Assembly (NCBI RefSeq): GCF_016894345.1 | Contig: NZ_CP069798.1 | Coordinates: 1,323,385 to 1,387,384, forward strand | Reading direction: 5' to 3' | Length of the DNA stretch: 64,000 nt | Origin: Paralysiella testudinis | Lineage (GTDB): Bacteria; Pseudomonadota; Gammaproteobacteria; Burkholderiales; Neisseriaceae | Shown here: piece after piece, positions 8,629 to 19,171 of the stretch | Layout of the letters: each line of letters starts with the position of its first letter | Position numbering within the stretch: the first letter of the stretch is position 1 | Program-made: the position numbers and the translations under genes | The notes under the pieces: generated by a model | Told to the model about the DNA's origin: nothing | What the model saw: only the letters and a program-made list of their open reading frames with translations | Databases searched by the model: none

Positions 8629-9729
8629 ATGAACACAACACTCCCAACTTCCCGCATCGTGGTAGGGCTTTCCGGCGGCGTGGATTCGTCGGTTACCGCC
8701 CATTTGCTCAAACAAGCCGGGCATGATGTGCGCGGCATCTTTATGCAAAACTGGGAAGACGACAACACCGACCAATATTGCTCCATCAAGCAAGATTCGC
8801 TCGATGCCATGGCGGTGGCCGATATTTTGGATATCGACATTGATATTGTGAATTTTGCCGCCGAATACAAAGACAATGTATTCGCTTATTTTTTGCAGGA
8901 ATACCAAGCCGGACGCACCCCCAATCCCGATGTGCTGTGCAATGCCGAAATCAAGTTTAAATGTTTTTTGGACTATGCACTGGCCGGTGGCGCCGACCTG
9001 ATTGCCACCGGCCATTATGCCCGCAAACAGGTGCGCGGTGGCGTGCATTATCTGCTCAAAGGCTTGGACGGCAATAAAGACCAAAGCTATTTTTTATACC
9101 GTTTGCAGCCGCACCAGTTGGCCAAATCGTTGTTTCCGCTGGGGGAATTGGCCAAGCCGCAGGTGCGCTTATTGGCAGAGCAGGCACAATTGCCCACGGC
9201 GGCCAAAAAAGACAGCACCGGCATTTGCTTTATTGGCGAGCGCCCGTTTCGGCAGTTTTTACAGCAATACCTGCCCACCAATCCGGGCGATATGGTTAGC
9301 CCCGAAGGCAAAGTGGTGGGGCGGCACGAAGGGCTGATGTATTACACCCTTGGCCAGCGCAAAGGCTTGGGCATCGGCGGCGCGGGTGAGCCGTGGTTTG
9401 TGGCCGGTAAAGATTTGCCGCACAACACGCTGCTGGTGGTGCAAGGGCATAATCATCCGCTGTTGTTCAGTCACAGCCTCGTTATGCACGATTTGAGTTT
9501 TACGCTGCCTGAAAAGCCGTCGCCGGGGCGCTACGGTGTGAAAACCCGCTACCGCATGGCCGATGCCATGGCCGAGCTTAGCTATCTGGAAAACGGCCGC
9601 GCGCAGCTGGTGTTTGACGCGCCGCAATGGGCGGTAACGCCGGGGCAGTCGGCGGTGTTGTACGATGGCGATGTGTGTTTGGGCGGCGGCATTATCGCCG
9701 GCACCGACAGCAACAGCATTCGGATTTAA
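8629..9729 (+). CDS. mnmA: tRNA-specific 2-thiouridylase
   Basis: Adds sulfur to uridine-34 of tRNAs for Lys, Glu and Gln, using ATP to activate the base and a persulfide relayed by Tus proteins. The PP-loop '[10 protein letters not shown]' is at the N-terminus. 'FMQNWEDDN' and the two catalytic Cys regions ('[12 protein letters not shown]' and '[11 protein letters not shown]') are intact. The 366 residues are normal for the family. It modifies the substrate of the enzyme encoded just upstream (gltX). A TusA-like gene lies elsewhere in this window at 37.3 kb. Confidence 0.95.
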   Translation: MNTTLPTSRIVVGLSGGVDSSVTAHLLKQAGHDVRGIFMQNWEDDNTDQYCSIKQDSLDAMAVADILDIDIDIVNFAAEYKDNVFAYFLQEYQAGRTPNPDVLCNAEIKFKCFLDYALAGGADLIATGHYARKQVRGGVHYLLKGLDGNKDQSYFLYRLQPHQLAKSLFPLGELAKPQVRLLAEQAQLPTAAKKDSTGICFIGERPFRQFLQQYLPTNPGDMVSPEGKVVGRHEGLMYYTLGQRKGLGIGGAGEPWFVAGKDLPHNTLLVVQGHNHPLLFSHSLVMHDLSFTLPEKPSPGRYGVKTRYRMADAMAELSYLENGRAQLVFDAPQWAVTPGQSAVLYDGDVCLGGGIIAGTDSNSIRI

Positions 9730-9795
9730 ATTTAAAGGTGGTTTTGGCTTTTAGGCTGCCTGAACAATAACACGATGACAAAATAGGGAGCAGAC

Positions 9796-11454
9796 ATGGA
9801 AAAAATCTGGTTAAACAGCTATGAGCCGGGCGTGCGTGCCGAAGTAGACGTGCGCGCTTACGGCTCGATTGTGGACGTGTTTCACGACAGCGTGAAAAAA
9901 TTCGGCGGCCGTCCCGGCTACACCAATATGGGCGTGAGCCAAACCTATGCCGAAACCGGCGCTTATGTAGACCAGTTTGCTTCTTATCTGCAAAACGTGC
10001 TCAAGCTGCCCCGCGGCGAGCGCGTGGCGGTGATGATGCCCAATGTGTTGCAATATCCGGTGGCGGTGTTCGGCATTTTGCAGGCCGGCTGCGTGGTAGT
10101 GAATGTGAATCCGCTGTACACCCCGCGCGAGTTGGAGCATCAGCTCAAAGACGCGGGGGTGAGCACCATTGTGGTGCTGGAAAACTTTGCCAACACACTG
10201 GAGCTGGTGTTGCCGCGCACGCCGGTGAAAAACGTGGTGGTGGCCAGCGTGGGCGATATGCTCGGTCTGCTTAAAGGCACGCTGGTGAATTTTGTGTTGC
10301 GCAAAGTGAAAAAAATGGTGCCCGAATACCGCATTGCCCAAGCGGTGCGCTTTAAAGATGCGCTGGCACAAGGCAAGCAGCAGCCGTTTAAGCCGCTGGC
10401 GCTCACCTTGGAAGATTTGGCCTTTTTGCAATACACCGGCGGCACCACCGGCGTGGCCAAGGGCGCGGAGCTCACCCACGGCAATATCGTGGCCAATATG
10501 CAGCAGGCGGGGGAGTGGATTAAATCGAAAGTGGTGGACGGCGAAGAAACCGTGGTTACCGCCTTGCCGCTGTATCATATTTTTTCGCTCACCGTAAACC
10601 TGATGATTTTCACCAAAGCCGGTGCCAAAAACATCTTGATTACCAACCCGCGCGACATTCCCGGCTTTGTGAAAGAGCTGAAAAACAACCAAGTTACCGT
10701 GCTCACCGGCGTGAACACCTTGTTTAATGCGCTGGTGCACAACCCCGATTTTGCCGGTATTGACTTTTCCACTTGGAAAATCTCGCTCGGCGGCGGTATG
10801 GCGGTGCAAAAAGCGGTGGCACAAGAATGGAAACGCATCACCGGCACCCCGCTGATTGAAGCTTACGGCCTCACCGAAACCAGCCCCGGCGTGTGTGTGA
10901 ACCCGCTGAACATTCCCGAATACACCGGCAGCATCGGCCTGCCGATTCCCAATACCGATGTGCAAATCCGCGATAATGAAGGCCGCGAAGTGCCCTTGGG
11001 CGAAGCGGGCGAATTGTGGGTGAAAGGCCCGCAAGTGATGCGCGGCTACTGGCAGCGCGCGGATGAAACCGCCAAAGCAATTGATGCACAAGGCTACTTG
11101 GCCACTGGCGATGTGGCGATTATGAACGCGCAAGGCTATGTGAAACTGGTGGACCGCAAAAAAGACATGATTGTGGTGTCGGGCTTTAATGTGTATCCCA
11201 ATGAAGTGGAAGACGTGGTGGCCGAAATGCCGGGCGTGCTGGAAGTGGCCTGTGTTGGCGTGAACAGTGAAAAATCGGGCGAGGCAATCAAGCTGTTTGT
11301 GGTGAAGAAAGATCCGGCGCTCACGGCCGAAGACATCATTGCTTTCTGCCGCCAAAACCTTACCGCCTATAAAGTGCCCAAAGACATCGAGTTCCGCCAA
11401 GAGCTGCCCAAGTCGAATGTGGGCAAAATCCTGCGTAAAGAGCTGCGCGGTTAA
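9796..11454 (+). CDS. fadD: Long-chain fatty acid-CoA ligase (copy 1)
   Basis: Activates fatty acids to acyl-CoA through an acyl-AMP intermediate. The AMP-binding signature 'LQYTGGTTGVAKGAELTHGN' and the later motifs 'YGLTETSPGVCVNP', 'GYLATGDVAIMN' and 'DRKKDMIVVSGFNVYPNEVED' are intact. The final catalytic Lys is in 'PKSNVGKILRKELRG'. It is 552 residues long, with GGGAG before the ATG. A second 552-residue copy with most residues identical starts at 13037, with a dead IS110 element between. Upstream mnmA is on the same strand, 66 bases away. Confidence 0.93.
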   Translation: MEKIWLNSYEPGVRAEVDVRAYGSIVDVFHDSVKKFGGRPGYTNMGVSQTYAETGAYVDQFASYLQNVLKLPRGERVAVMMPNVLQYPVAVFGILQAGCVVVNVNPLYTPRELEHQLKDAGVSTIVVLENFANTLELVLPRTPVKNVVVASVGDMLGLLKGTLVNFVLRKVKKMVPEYRIAQAVRFKDALAQGKQQPFKPLALTLEDLAFLQYTGGTTGVAKGAELTHGNIVANMQQAGEWIKSKVVDGEETVVTALPLYHIFSLTVNLMIFTKAGAKNILITNPRDIPGFVKELKNNQVTVLTGVNTLFNALVHNPDFAGIDFSTWKISLGGGMAVQKAVAQEWKRITGTPLIEAYGLTETSPGVCVNPLNIPEYTGSIGLPIPNTDVQIRDNEGREVPLGEAGELWVKGPQVMRGYWQRADETAKAIDAQGYLATGDVAIMNAQGYVKLVDRKKDMIVVSGFNVYPNEVEDVVAEMPGVLEVACVGVNSEKSGEAIKLFVVKKDPALTAEDIIAFCRQNLTAYKVPKDIEFRQELPKSNVGKILRKELRG

Positions 11455-11463
11455 ATCTGTATC

Positions 11464-11496
11464 AAAAAGGCGGGCTGTGAATGTTCGCCTTTTTTA
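11464..11496 (+). terminator. Terminator after fadD copy 1
   Basis: AAAAAGGCG and CGCCTTTTTT pair around a 13-base loop, followed by a T-rich run, starting 10 bases after the stop codon. Confidence 0.7.
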
Positions 11497-11531
11497 TTGG
11501 CTTTTTGCTTTCAGGCAGCCTTAAAGTCCGT

Positions 11532-11623
11532 AGGTCGGATTCTTGAATCCGACGCTTGTTCAAGGAACAAGATGGCATTGTTTTGGCTTATTCGGGCAAA
11601 TGTCGGATTCAAGAATCCGACCT
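11532..11623. repeat. Paired 20-base palindromes (GTCGGATTC...GAATCCGAC)
   Basis: Two palindromes, at 11534-11553 and 11602-11621, differ only in the central bases. The first is followed by a CTTGTTCAAGGAACAAGATG segment. Related sequence occurs at 50321-50362 (same trailing 'GAACAAGATG') and, degraded, near 40983. It is a dispersed non-coding repeat family. Confidence 0.6.
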
Positions 11624-11806
11624 TGTATCTCTCAAGCGGTGAGTAAAACGCGTATTATTCCCGCCCCGTATGGCAGCAAACTGTATCCGACCCAAGTGCC
11701 CGACACTGAAATGTAGATAACACTGCCATACACCTCATCCTACAATCTGAATGGTATCCAAGTGCGCGGCAGCGCCCGCAAGACACTGCATAAATAAGGA
11801 TAGATT

Positions 11807-12809
11807 ATGATGAACTTCCAAGTATTGGGCATCGACATCAGCAAAAACAAATTAGATTGTGCTCTTATCCGCGACATTGGCAGCAGTAAAATCAAAACCA
11901 AAGCATTGCCAAACCACCTCCAAGGCTTTAACCAACTGACAGAATGGCTGTATAAAAACATCGGTGAAGACTTAAGCCTACTCAAAATTTTCATGGAAGC
12001 CACCGGCGTTTACCATGAAGCATTGGCAGAGTATCTGCATAACAAAGGCATCGCCGTTTATCTGCTTAATCCTGCCGACAGTGCCCATTATGCCAAATAC
12101 GACAGCTTGCACAAAACCGATAAGGCTGATAGCCAGTCACTGGCCAGAGCCGGTATTGACCGCCTCATGCACCACAAAGTACGCCAATGGCAGCCTGCTG
12201 CACCCCACATCAAGCGGCTCAACGCACTACTAGCCCGTCTAGATGCGCTGCAAAGCGATCTGCAGCGTGAAGACAACCGCATGGAGAAAGCCGGATTCAG
12301 CGCTGTTCCCGAAGCGGTCAGCCAGTCCATCAGCACCATGCAGACCAATTTGAAGCAGCAGATCAGCACCATCACACAGGAAATCGAACAACATATTGAC
12401 CGGCATCCTGATTTGAAAAAGACCGTGCTTTACTGCGCAGCATACCCGGTGTAGGTGAAGTGGTTTCATTGCGCATGGTTGCGCTCTATCATAGCAAACA
12501 TTTTACCTCCGCCTCGCAAATGGCTGCCTATTTGGGATTGGTGCCGAAAAACGGGAATCCGGCAAACACAAAGGCAAAGCCATGCTTTCCAAGCGGGGCA
12601 GTTCGGTCATACGAGCTAAGTTGTATATGGCTGCGGTGGTTGCAAAAACGTGGAATCCGGATATTAACGCGCATTACCGCAGACTGAAAGCCAGAAACAA
12701 AACGGAAATGCAGACCATCGGCGCAGCGATGCGCCGCTTGGTACAGATTTGCTTTGGTGTGTTGAAGCACCAATGCGAATATCAGGCCAAAATAACCATT
12801 GCGGCTTGA
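11807..12809 (+). pseudogene. IS110-family transposase, two frameshifts
   Basis: The N-terminal part (11807-12454) reads 'QVLGIDISKNKLDCALI', the RuvC-like DEDD start of IS110 transposases, followed by a coiled middle. The reading then shifts frame near 12430: the conserved 'RSIPGVGEVVSLRM' continues in another frame through 'HFTSASQMAAYLGLVPK'. It shifts again at an A5 run near 12549, after which 'SGKHKGKAMLSKRGSS' to 'EYQAKITIAA' completes the C-terminal domain at 12809. Both halves are recognisable but no single frame spans them, so the element is probably dead. It lies exactly between the two fadD copies. IS110 elements lack classic inverted ends, so element borders are not visible. Confidence 0.85.
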
Positions 12810-13036
12810 TGCGAGAGATGGTATCTACGCCAACTATATTTAACCAAGCCCCCGAGGTTAAGAATAAGCCGCTGCAATTGTGCAGTGCAACTGGTCTCAC
12901 ACCGCCAAATCGGCCATAATGGTCTTTCAAAATAAAATGAATGGTACATGCTTGGAAACGCTGGTTTGTATCGTTTATTTTTTTGTCATTATTTAAATAA
13001 AAAGTAAATGCGGTTCTTACCCATCAAGGAGAAACA

Positions 13037-14695
13037 ATGGAAAAAATCTGGTTATCAAGTTATGAGCCGGGCGTGCGTGCCGAAGTAGACGTGCGCGCTT
13101 ACGCTTCGATTGGTGCGGTATTTGATGAAGCGGTGCAGAAGTTTGGCAATCGGCCTGGCTTCAGCAATATGGGTGTTACCCAAACTTATGCCGAAACCGC
13201 CCGCTTGGTGGATCAGTTTGCCTCCTATTTGCAAAACGTGCTCAAGCTGCCCCGTGGTGAGCGCGTGGCGGTGATGATGCCCAATGTGTTGCAATATCCG
13301 GTGGCGGTGTTCGGTATTTTGAAAGCGGGCTATGTGGTGGTGAATGTGAACCCGCTCTATACCCCGCGCGAGCTGGAGCATCAGCTTAAAGACAGCGGCG
13401 CCACCACCATTTTGGTGCTGGAAAATTTTGCCAATACATTGGAGCAGGTGTTGCCGCGCACACCGGTGAAAAACGTGATTCTCACCAGCGTGGGCGATAT
13501 GCTTGGCCTGCTCAAAGGCACACTGGTGAACTTTGTGTTGCGCAAAGTGAAAAAAATGGTGCCCGAATACCGCATTCCCCACGCAGTGCGTTTGAAAGAT
13601 GCGCTGAATCTGGGCAGTCAGCACGCTTTGCAGCCGGTGGATGTGACATTGGAAGACTTGGCCTTTTTGCAATACACCGGCGGCACCACCGGCGTGGCCA
13701 AAGGCGCAGAGCTTACCCACGCCAATATTATGGCCAATATGCAGCAGGCGGGCGAATGGATTGGACGCCATGTGCGCGACGGCGAAGAAGTGATTGTCAC
13801 CGCCTTGCCGCTGTATCACATTTTCTCGCTCACCGCCAATTTGATGGTGTTTACCCGCCACGGCGCCAAAAACCTGCTGATTACCAATCCGCGCGATATT
13901 CCCGCCTTTGTCAAAACCTTAAAGCAAGAGCGGGTGAGCGTGATTACCGGGGTGAACACCCTGTTTAATGCGCTGCTCAATAATCCAGATTTTGCCAGTG
14001 TGGACTTCTCCAGCTGGAAAGTGGCCTTGGGCGGCGGCATGGCGGTGCAAAAAGCCGTGGCCGATCGCTGGCAGCAAACCGTGGGCATCCCTTTGATTGA
14101 AGCCTACGGCCTCACCGAAACCAGCCCTGCCGCTTCGATGAATCCGCTGAATCTGACCGCTTATAACGGCAGTATCGGCCTGCCGATTTCCAATACCGAG
14201 GTAGACATCCGCAACGACGAGCGCCAAAGCCTGCCGGTGGGCGAAATCGGCGAATTGTGGATTAAAGGGCCGCAAGTGATGCGCGGCTATTGGCAGCGTC
14301 CGGAAGACACCGCTAAAGTGATTGATGAGCTGGGCTTTTTTGCCACCGGCGATATGGCGATAATGGACGAGCAAGGCTTTATCAAACTGGTGGATCGCAA
14401 AAAAGACATGATTGTGGTGTCGGGCTTTAATGTGTATCCCAACGAAATCGAAGACGTGGTGGCGCAAATGCCCGGTGTGCTGGAAGTGGCCTGCATCGGC
14501 GTGAACAGCGACAAAACCGGCGAAGCGGTGAAATTGTTTGTGGTGAAAAAAGACCCGGCGCTAAGCAAAGAAGACGTGATTGCCCATTGTCGCCAAAACC
14601 TCACCGCCTACAAAATACCCAAAGAAATCGAATTCCGCGATGAATTGCCCAAATCCAATGTGGGCAAAATTTTGCGTAAGGAATTGCGGGGTTAA
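13037..14695 (+). CDS. fadD: Long-chain fatty acid-CoA ligase (copy 2)
   Basis: Same enzyme class and same length (552 residues) as the copy at 9796, with the same intact signatures ('LQYTGGTTGVAKGAELTHAN', 'YGLTETSPAASMNP', 'DRKKDMIVVSGFNVYPNEIED', terminal 'GKILRKELRG'). Differences cluster near residues 26-58, 188-205 and in the substrate-side segment around 'NPLNLTAYNGS', so the copies may differ in chain-length preference. AAGGAG lies 6 bases before the ATG. It has its own upstream region behind the IS110 remnant, so it is probably transcribed separately from copy 1. Confidence 0.93.
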   Translation: MEKIWLSSYEPGVRAEVDVRAYASIGAVFDEAVQKFGNRPGFSNMGVTQTYAETARLVDQFASYLQNVLKLPRGERVAVMMPNVLQYPVAVFGILKAGYVVVNVNPLYTPRELEHQLKDSGATTILVLENFANTLEQVLPRTPVKNVILTSVGDMLGLLKGTLVNFVLRKVKKMVPEYRIPHAVRLKDALNLGSQHALQPVDVTLEDLAFLQYTGGTTGVAKGAELTHANIMANMQQAGEWIGRHVRDGEEVIVTALPLYHIFSLTANLMVFTRHGAKNLLITNPRDIPAFVKTLKQERVSVITGVNTLFNALLNNPDFASVDFSSWKVALGGGMAVQKAVADRWQQTVGIPLIEAYGLTETSPAASMNPLNLTAYNGSIGLPISNTEVDIRNDERQSLPVGEIGELWIKGPQVMRGYWQRPEDTAKVIDELGFFATGDMAIMDEQGFIKLVDRKKDMIVVSGFNVYPNEIEDVVAQMPGVLEVACIGVNSDKTGEAVKLFVVKKDPALSKEDVIAHCRQNLTAYKIPKEIEFRDELPKSNVGKILRKELRG

Positions 14696-14710
14696 TGGCT
14701 TGAATCAATA

Positions 14711-14914
14711 ATACCAATTCGAAAAAACAACCTAACTGTGTTGGCTCGCCTTAGCTCGAAGAGAACGATTTTGTACGGCGTAGGCGCGCCAACAAACTCT
14801 GTTCCGTACTAGGTGTACTGTCTGCGGCTCAGCTCAAAGAGAACGATTTACTAGGGTGCTAAAGCACCAAGTAAATCAGTTTCGCCTTGTTATCTTATTT
14901 TTTCGAATTGGTAT
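14711..14914. mobile_element. Correia-like element with ATACCAATTC ends (copy A)
   Basis: A 204-base element bounded by ATACCAATTCGAAAAAA and its inverse. The interior carries the Correia core: 'TTGGCTCGCCTTAGCTC', 'AAAGAGAACGATTT', 'CAACAAACTCTGTTCCGTAC' and 'GTACTGTCTGCGGC'. The ends differ from the classic TATAGTGGATTA of Neisseria. It lies between fadD copy 2 and prfC, which converge here. Confidence 0.8.
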
Positions 14915-14920
14915 AACACA

Positions 14921-14957
14921 AGGCTGCCTGAAAGCAAAGTTTTCAGGCAGCCTTTTA
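14921..14957 (-). terminator. Inverted DUS pair after prfC
   Basis: AAGGCTGCCTGAAA and TTTCAGGCAGCCTTTT form a hairpin between the prfC stop and the Correia-like element. Genes converge here, and the T-run favours termination of plus-strand transcripts as well. Confidence 0.6.
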
Positions 14958-14985
14958 TCGAAATACCAGCCGATACCGCAAGCGC

Positions 14986-16584
14986 TTAATCGTTTAAATT
15001 CACCGCATGTTCACGGGTTTCGTGGAATACGATGTCCGGCCAGCGCTCTTGTGTTAAGCCCAGATTTACCCGGTTTGGTGCCAGATAGGCCAGATTGCCG
15101 CCCGCATCAATCGATAAATTGGCGGCATTGGCTTTTTCAAATTCGGCCAGTTTTTTCTTGTCGTCGCACGATACCCAGCGCGCCGACCAAATGCTGGCCG
15201 AATCAAACACCGCATCCACGCCGTATTCGGCCGCCAGCCGCGCGGTGACCACTTCAAACTGCAATACACCCACGGCGCCCAAAATCAGGTCGGCGCCCGA
15301 ATGTGGTTTAAACACCTGCACCGCACCTTCTTCGCCCAATTGCTGCAGGCCTTTTTGCAATTGCTTCATTTTCAGCGGATTTTTAATGCGCACGCTGCGA
15401 AACAGCTCCGGTGCGAAAAACGGAATGCCGGTAAAGGCCAGCATTTCGCCTTCGGAAAAGCTGTCGCCAATCTGGATATTGCCGTGGTTGGGAATGCCGA
15501 TAATATCACCCGCAAACGCCTCTTCCACCAGCTCGCGGTCGTGCGACATAAACGTGACCACGCTGGAAGCGGCAATGTCGCGGTTTAAGCGCAGGTGTTT
15601 CATCTTCATACCACGCTCAAATTGGCCGGAGCACACACGCAAAAAGGCAATGCGGTCGCGGTGTTTCGGATCCATATTGGCTTGAATTTTAAACACAAAG
15701 CCCGAGAACTTGTCTTCCGCCGGTGCCACCATGCGCGATGTGGCGTCGCGCGGCTGCGGTGCCGGCGCCCATTCAATCAGCGAATTCAAAATTTCCTGCA
15801 CGCCGAAATTATTGATGGCCGAGCCGAAAAACACCGGCGTGAGCTCGCCGGCCAAAAATGCGGCCAAATCAAATTCGTTGGAGGCGGCCTGCACCAGCTC
15901 AATTTCATCGCGCAATTGCTGCATTTCCAGCGGAAACAGCTCGCTTAGGCGCGGGTTATCAATGCCTTTAACCACATCGAATTCATGCGGCAGCTTTTCG
16001 CCGCCCGCCTCAAATAAATACACTTCGTCATTGAGAATGTGGTACACGCCCTTGAAGTTTTTGCCCATGCCAATCGGCCAAGTGACCGGTGCGCAGCGGA
16101 TTTGCAGCACGCTTTCCACTTCGTCGAGCAATTCCAGCGAGTCGCGCACCTCGCGGTCGTACTTGTTCATAAAGGTCACAATCGGCGTGTGGCGCAAGCG
16201 GCAAACGTTTAACAGCTTAATGGTTTGCGCTTCCACGCCCTTGGCCGCGTCGATTACCATCAAGGCGCTGTCCACCGCCGTGAGCACGCGGTAGGTGTCT
16301 TCGGAGAAATCTTGGTGGCCGGGGGTGTCGAGCAGATTCACCGTGTGCGCGTGGTAGTCGAACTGCATCACTGATGAGGCCACCGAAATACCGCGTTGTT
16401 TTTCAATTTCCATCCAGTCGGAAGTGGCAAACTTGCCCGACTTCTTGCCCTTTACCGTACCGGCGCTTTGAATCGCACCCGAAAACAGCAGCAATTTTTC
16501 CGTTAAGGTGGTTTTGCCCGCATCGGGGTGGGAAATAATGGCAAAGGTGCGCCGATGGGCAACCTGCTGGGCAATCTGGCTCAT
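14986..16584 (-). CDS. prfC: Peptide chain release factor 3
   Basis: A GTPase that removes RF1/RF2 from the ribosome after termination. The G motifs are intact: P-loop '[10 protein letters not shown]', '[12 protein letters not shown]', 'DTPGHQDF' and 'NKYDR'. The middle and C-terminal regions ('[14 protein letters not shown]'-like '[13 protein letters not shown]') match RF3 rather than EF-G. The 532 residues are standard. The start is set by the conserved '[13 protein letters not shown]'; the ribosome site is poor. It is a single-gene unit separated from glyA upstream by 379 non-coding bases. Confidence 0.96.
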   Translation of the reverse strand: MSQIAQQVAHRRTFAIISHPDAGKTTLTEKLLLFSGAIQSAGTVKGKKSGKFATSDWMEIEKQRGISVASSVMQFDYHAHTVNLLDTPGHQDFSEDTYRVLTAVDSALMVIDAAKGVEAQTIKLLNVCRLRHTPIVTFMNKYDREVRDSLELLDEVESVLQIRCAPVTWPIGMGKNFKGVYHILNDEVYLFEAGGEKLPHEFDVVKGIDNPRLSELFPLEMQQLRDEIELVQAASNEFDLAAFLAGELTPVFFGSAINNFGVQEILNSLIEWAPAPQPRDATSRMVAPAEDKFSGFVFKIQANMDPKHRDRIAFLRVCSGQFERGMKMKHLRLNRDIAASSVVTFMSHDRELVEEAFAGDIIGIPNHGNIQIGDSFSEGEMLAFTGIPFFAPELFRSVRIKNPLKMKQLQKGLQQLGEEGAVQVFKPHSGADLILGAVGVLQFEVVTARLAAEYGVDAVFDSASIWSARWVSCDDKKKLAEFEKANAANLSIDAGGNLAYLAPNRVNLGLTQERWPDIVFHETREHAVNLND

Positions 16585-16774
16585 AATGGCTTGGAATCAA
16601 CAATAAAAACAATAAAATAAGACGGCCGAATGCCGTCTTTTGTGCGGGCGCTATTGTAGCATGTTTTGTTTTGCGCACATAGATGCGGACGGCAAGGAAA
16701 CCTTGCTCAGGGAAGATGCCGGCGTTTGATTGGGTGCAAATCCATGCGAATGGTCTGATTTAAATGATGGGCAA

Positions 16775-16859
16775 TATAGCAAAGAAATTCAACAAACTCT
16801 GTTCCGCACTATTTGTACCGTCTGCGACCCGCCGCCTTCTATGATTTATTTTCTTTGCT
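16775..16859. mobile_element. Short Correia-like element with TATAGCAAAGAAA ends (copy G)
   Basis: The ends AGCAAAGAAA and TTTCTTTGCT are inverted. The interior 'CAACAAACTCTGTTCCGCAC' plus 'TTTGTACCGTCTGCGAC' is the Correia core. The ends differ from all other copies in the window, so this may be a recombinant or strongly degraded copy. Confidence 0.5.
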
Positions 16860-16893
16860 CTTAAAGTATCAAAGCGGCTGGTGATACGAAAAA

Positions 16894-16946
16894 AGGCTGC
16901 CTGAAAACAAAGCTTCTGCGAAGCTAAAACATTTCAGGCAGCCTTT
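16894..16946 (-). terminator. DUS-bounded hairpin after glyA
   Basis: AGGCTGCCTGAA and TTCAGGCAGCCT enclose 'AGCTTCTGCGAAGCT', itself a small palindrome. It lies just after the glyA stop (minus strand). Related to the element at 5848-5920. Confidence 0.55.
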
Positions 16947-16963
16947 GCTACAGATTAAAACGC

Positions 16964-18214
16964 TTAGTTGCCGTATACCGGCAGTTTGCTGCACAAAGCC
17001 TGTACTTTGGCGGCGGTGGCGGCAATCACGGCTTCGTCTTGCGGGGCGTCCAATACGTCGGCAATCAGGTTGCCAAGCTCGCGGGTTTCGGCTTCGCCAA
17101 AGCCGCGGGTGGTGATGGCAGCAGTGCCCAGGCGCACGCCGGAGGTGACGAACGGTTTTTCTGGGTCGTTGGGGATGGCATTTTTGTTGACGGTAATGTG
17201 CGCTTTGCCCAATACGGCTTCGGCGTCTTTACCGGTGATTTTTTTCGGCTGTAAGTCCACCAGGAACATATGGCTTTCGGTGCGGCCGGACACAATGCGC
17301 AATCCGCGCGCAATCAAGGTTTCGGCCAGCACTTTGGCGTTGGCTTTTACTTGTTTGGCGTAAGTTTTGAATTCGGGTTGTAAGGCTTCTTTGAAGGCCA
17401 CGGCTTTGGCGGCAATCACGTGCATTAAGGGGCCGCCTTGCAGGCTGGGGAAGATGGCCGAATTGAGCGCTTTGGCGTGTTCGTCGGTTTTGCAGATAAT
17501 CACGCCGCCGCGCGGGCCGCGCAGGGTTTTGTGGGTGGTGGTGGTGACAAAGTCGGCAAACGGCACCGGGCTTGGGTATTCGCCACCGGCAATCAGGCCG
17601 GCGTAGTGTGCCATGTCGACAAACAAATAAGCGCCTACTTTGTCGGCGATTTCGCGGAAACGCGCCCAGTCGATTTCCAGTGCGTAGGCGGAAGCGCCGG
17701 CCACAATCATTTTGGGCTTGTGTTCCAGCGCCAGGCGCTCTACTTCGGCATAGTCGAGCACTTCGTTTTCATCCAAGCCGTAGCTGATGACATTGTAGAG
17801 CTTGCCGGAAATATTAACGGAAGCGCCGTGGGTGAGATGGCCGCCGTGGGCCAAACTCATGCCCATGATGGTGTCGCCCGGTTTGAGCACGCTGGTGTAC
17901 ACGGCTTGGTTGGCTTGCGAGCCGGAATGCGGCTGCACGTTGACATATTCGCCGCCAAACAGTTGTTTTAAGCGGTCGATGGCCAATTGCTCGGCCACAT
18001 CCACATGTTCGCAGCCGCCGTAATAGCGTTTGCCGGGGTAGCCTTCGGCGTATTTATTGGTGAGCTGGCTGCCTTGGGCTTCCATTACGGCGCAGCTAAC
18101 GTAGTTTTCCGACGCAATCAGTTCCACATGGTCTTGTTGGCGCTGGTTTTCATCGGCAATGGCGGCGGCCAATTCGGGATCGTATTGTTCAATGGTAACG
18201 CTTTTGGAAAACAT
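16964..18214 (-). CDS. glyA: Serine hydroxymethyltransferase
   Basis: Interconverts serine and glycine with transfer of a one-carbon unit to tetrahydrofolate. The ATG at 18214 has AAAGGA 8 bases upstream and gives 416 residues, the usual length. The PLP-lysine motif '[16 protein letters not shown]' is intact, as are 'LIASENYVS' at the N-terminus and '[16 protein letters not shown]' near the end. No riboswitch-like structure is evident in the leader; a DUS lies about 60 bases upstream. Confidence 0.96.
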   Translation of the reverse strand: MFSKSVTIEQYDPELAAAIADENQRQQDHVELIASENYVSCAVMEAQGSQLTNKYAEGYPGKRYYGGCEHVDVAEQLAIDRLKQLFGGEYVNVQPHSGSQANQAVYTSVLKPGDTIMGMSLAHGGHLTHGASVNISGKLYNVISYGLDENEVLDYAEVERLALEHKPKMIVAGASAYALEIDWARFREIADKVGAYLFVDMAHYAGLIAGGEYPSPVPFADFVTTTTHKTLRGPRGGVIICKTDEHAKALNSAIFPSLQGGPLMHVIAAKAVAFKEALQPEFKTYAKQVKANAKVLAETLIARGLRIVSGRTESHMFLVDLQPKKITGKDAEAVLGKAHITVNKNAIPNDPEKPFVTSGVRLGTAAITTRGFGEAETRELGNLIADVLDAPQDEAVIAATAAKVQALCSKLPVYGN

Positions 18215-18409
18215 GGGAGATTCCTTTTGCAAAGGGTGTGGATGAACGAAGCAAAGCGGCGCTTTTGATAGCAAAGGCTGCCTGAAAGACGGCAGCCATT
18301 GTAACCCAAGCACCTGCGGCTGTGGCTGAAATCCATTGCTGCGCTGCATGAGACGGCCGCATATTGGGTTGCTTTGCTATGGCATGCTGCTTAACCGTGC
18401 TGGTGCGGC

Positions 18410-19171
18410 TTAATCCAAATCGCCGGGCAAGCCGTTGGGGTGGGTAAGCAAGCCTTGTTGTTTCAGCAGTGCGATATTGGCAGGCACATAGGTTTGGCTG
18501 TAATAGCGGGCGAATTTTTGGCGGTAGGGCAGTTTTTCGCGCGCTTCGCCAAAGGCGGTCATGGTGTGCTCGTAGCTGGCCAAATCGGCTTCCAATTGGG
18601 CGTCGGGCGCGTAGCGGTTTTCAAACACCACGGCTTGTTGTGGCAGGCGCGGTTTGAGGCGCATGTCGATGTCGGCCACGCCGATGCACAGGCCAAACAG
18701 CGGGAAGGTGTGCGGCGGCAGTGCCAGCCAGTCTACCAATTGGGTGGCAATCTGGCGCAGGCCGCCGATGGGGCAGATGGCATAGCCCAGGCTTTCGGCG
18801 GCCACAATGGTGTTTTGCGCCGCCATGGCGGTGTCTACGCTTAAGGTGAGCAGGGTGTCGGGTGTGCCTGCGGCGGCAAAGCTGCCTGCGTAGGCGCGGC
18901 TGGCCAGCTCGGCGCGGTGGGCATCGGCCACAAATACCCAGAATTCGCTACAGCTGGCGATTTGCGGATTGCCCGGCTGTGCGGCGGCGATTTGTGCGCG
19001 CAAGGCGGGATCGGTGATGCGGATGATGCTGTAGTGCTGGCCGTTCATCCACGACGGTGCTTGGCGGGCGGCGGTTAAGATGGCTTGAATTTCGGCTTCA
19101 GGCAGCGTGTGGCCGTTTTTGAAATGGCGGTAGCTGCGGTGTTGGCTGAGCAGGTCGATAACGGGGTTCAT
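18410..19171 (-). CDS. NADPH-dependent oxidoreductase of the nitroreductase family (NfsA-like)
   Basis: An FMN-binding enzyme of 253 residues when started at the ATG at 19171, where 'MNPVIDLLSQHRSYRHF' matches the family N-terminus. Further motifs are 'AARQAPSWMNGQHYSIIRI', the FMN-contacting 'AMAAQNTIVAAESLGYAICPIGGLR' and the C-terminal 'LPYRQKFARYYSQTYV'. NfsA-type enzymes reduce nitroaromatics, quinones or flavins with NADPH. The physiological substrate is unknown. GGAAAG precedes the start. Monocistronic. Confidence 0.85.
   Translation of the reverse strand: MNPVIDLLSQHRSYRHFKNGHTLPEAEIQAILTAARQAPSWMNGQHYSIIRITDPALRAQIAAAQPGNPQIASCSEFWVFVADAHRAELASRAYAGSFAAAGTPDTLLTLSVDTAMAAQNTIVAAESLGYAICPIGGLRQIATQLVDWLALPPHTFPLFGLCIGVADIDMRLKPRLPQQAVVFENRYAPDAQLEADLASYEHTMTAFGEAREKLPYRQKFARYYSQTYVPANIALLKQQGLLTHPNGLPGDLD

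Larger units (their letters stand above)
16585..16963. other. 379-base intergenic region prfC-glyA
   Basis: No gene. From glyA towards prfC it holds a DUS-bounded hairpin (16894-16946), a short Correia-like element (16775-16859) and a GACGGC...GCCGTC hairpin (16621-16637) followed by a T-rich stretch on the minus strand. The last includes ATGCCGTCT, the left part of the meningococcal uptake sequence. Confidence 0.6.

Noticed and set aside
9796..14695. fadD-IS110-fadD considered as a composite transposon
   Set aside because: There is a single IS110 in the middle and none at the flanks, so the geometry is wrong.
16619..16640. GACGGC...GCCGTC hairpin considered as a meningococcal-type DUS pair
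   Set aside because: Only ATGCCGTCT matches; the essential GAA end is replaced by TTT, so it is more likely a simple terminator stem.
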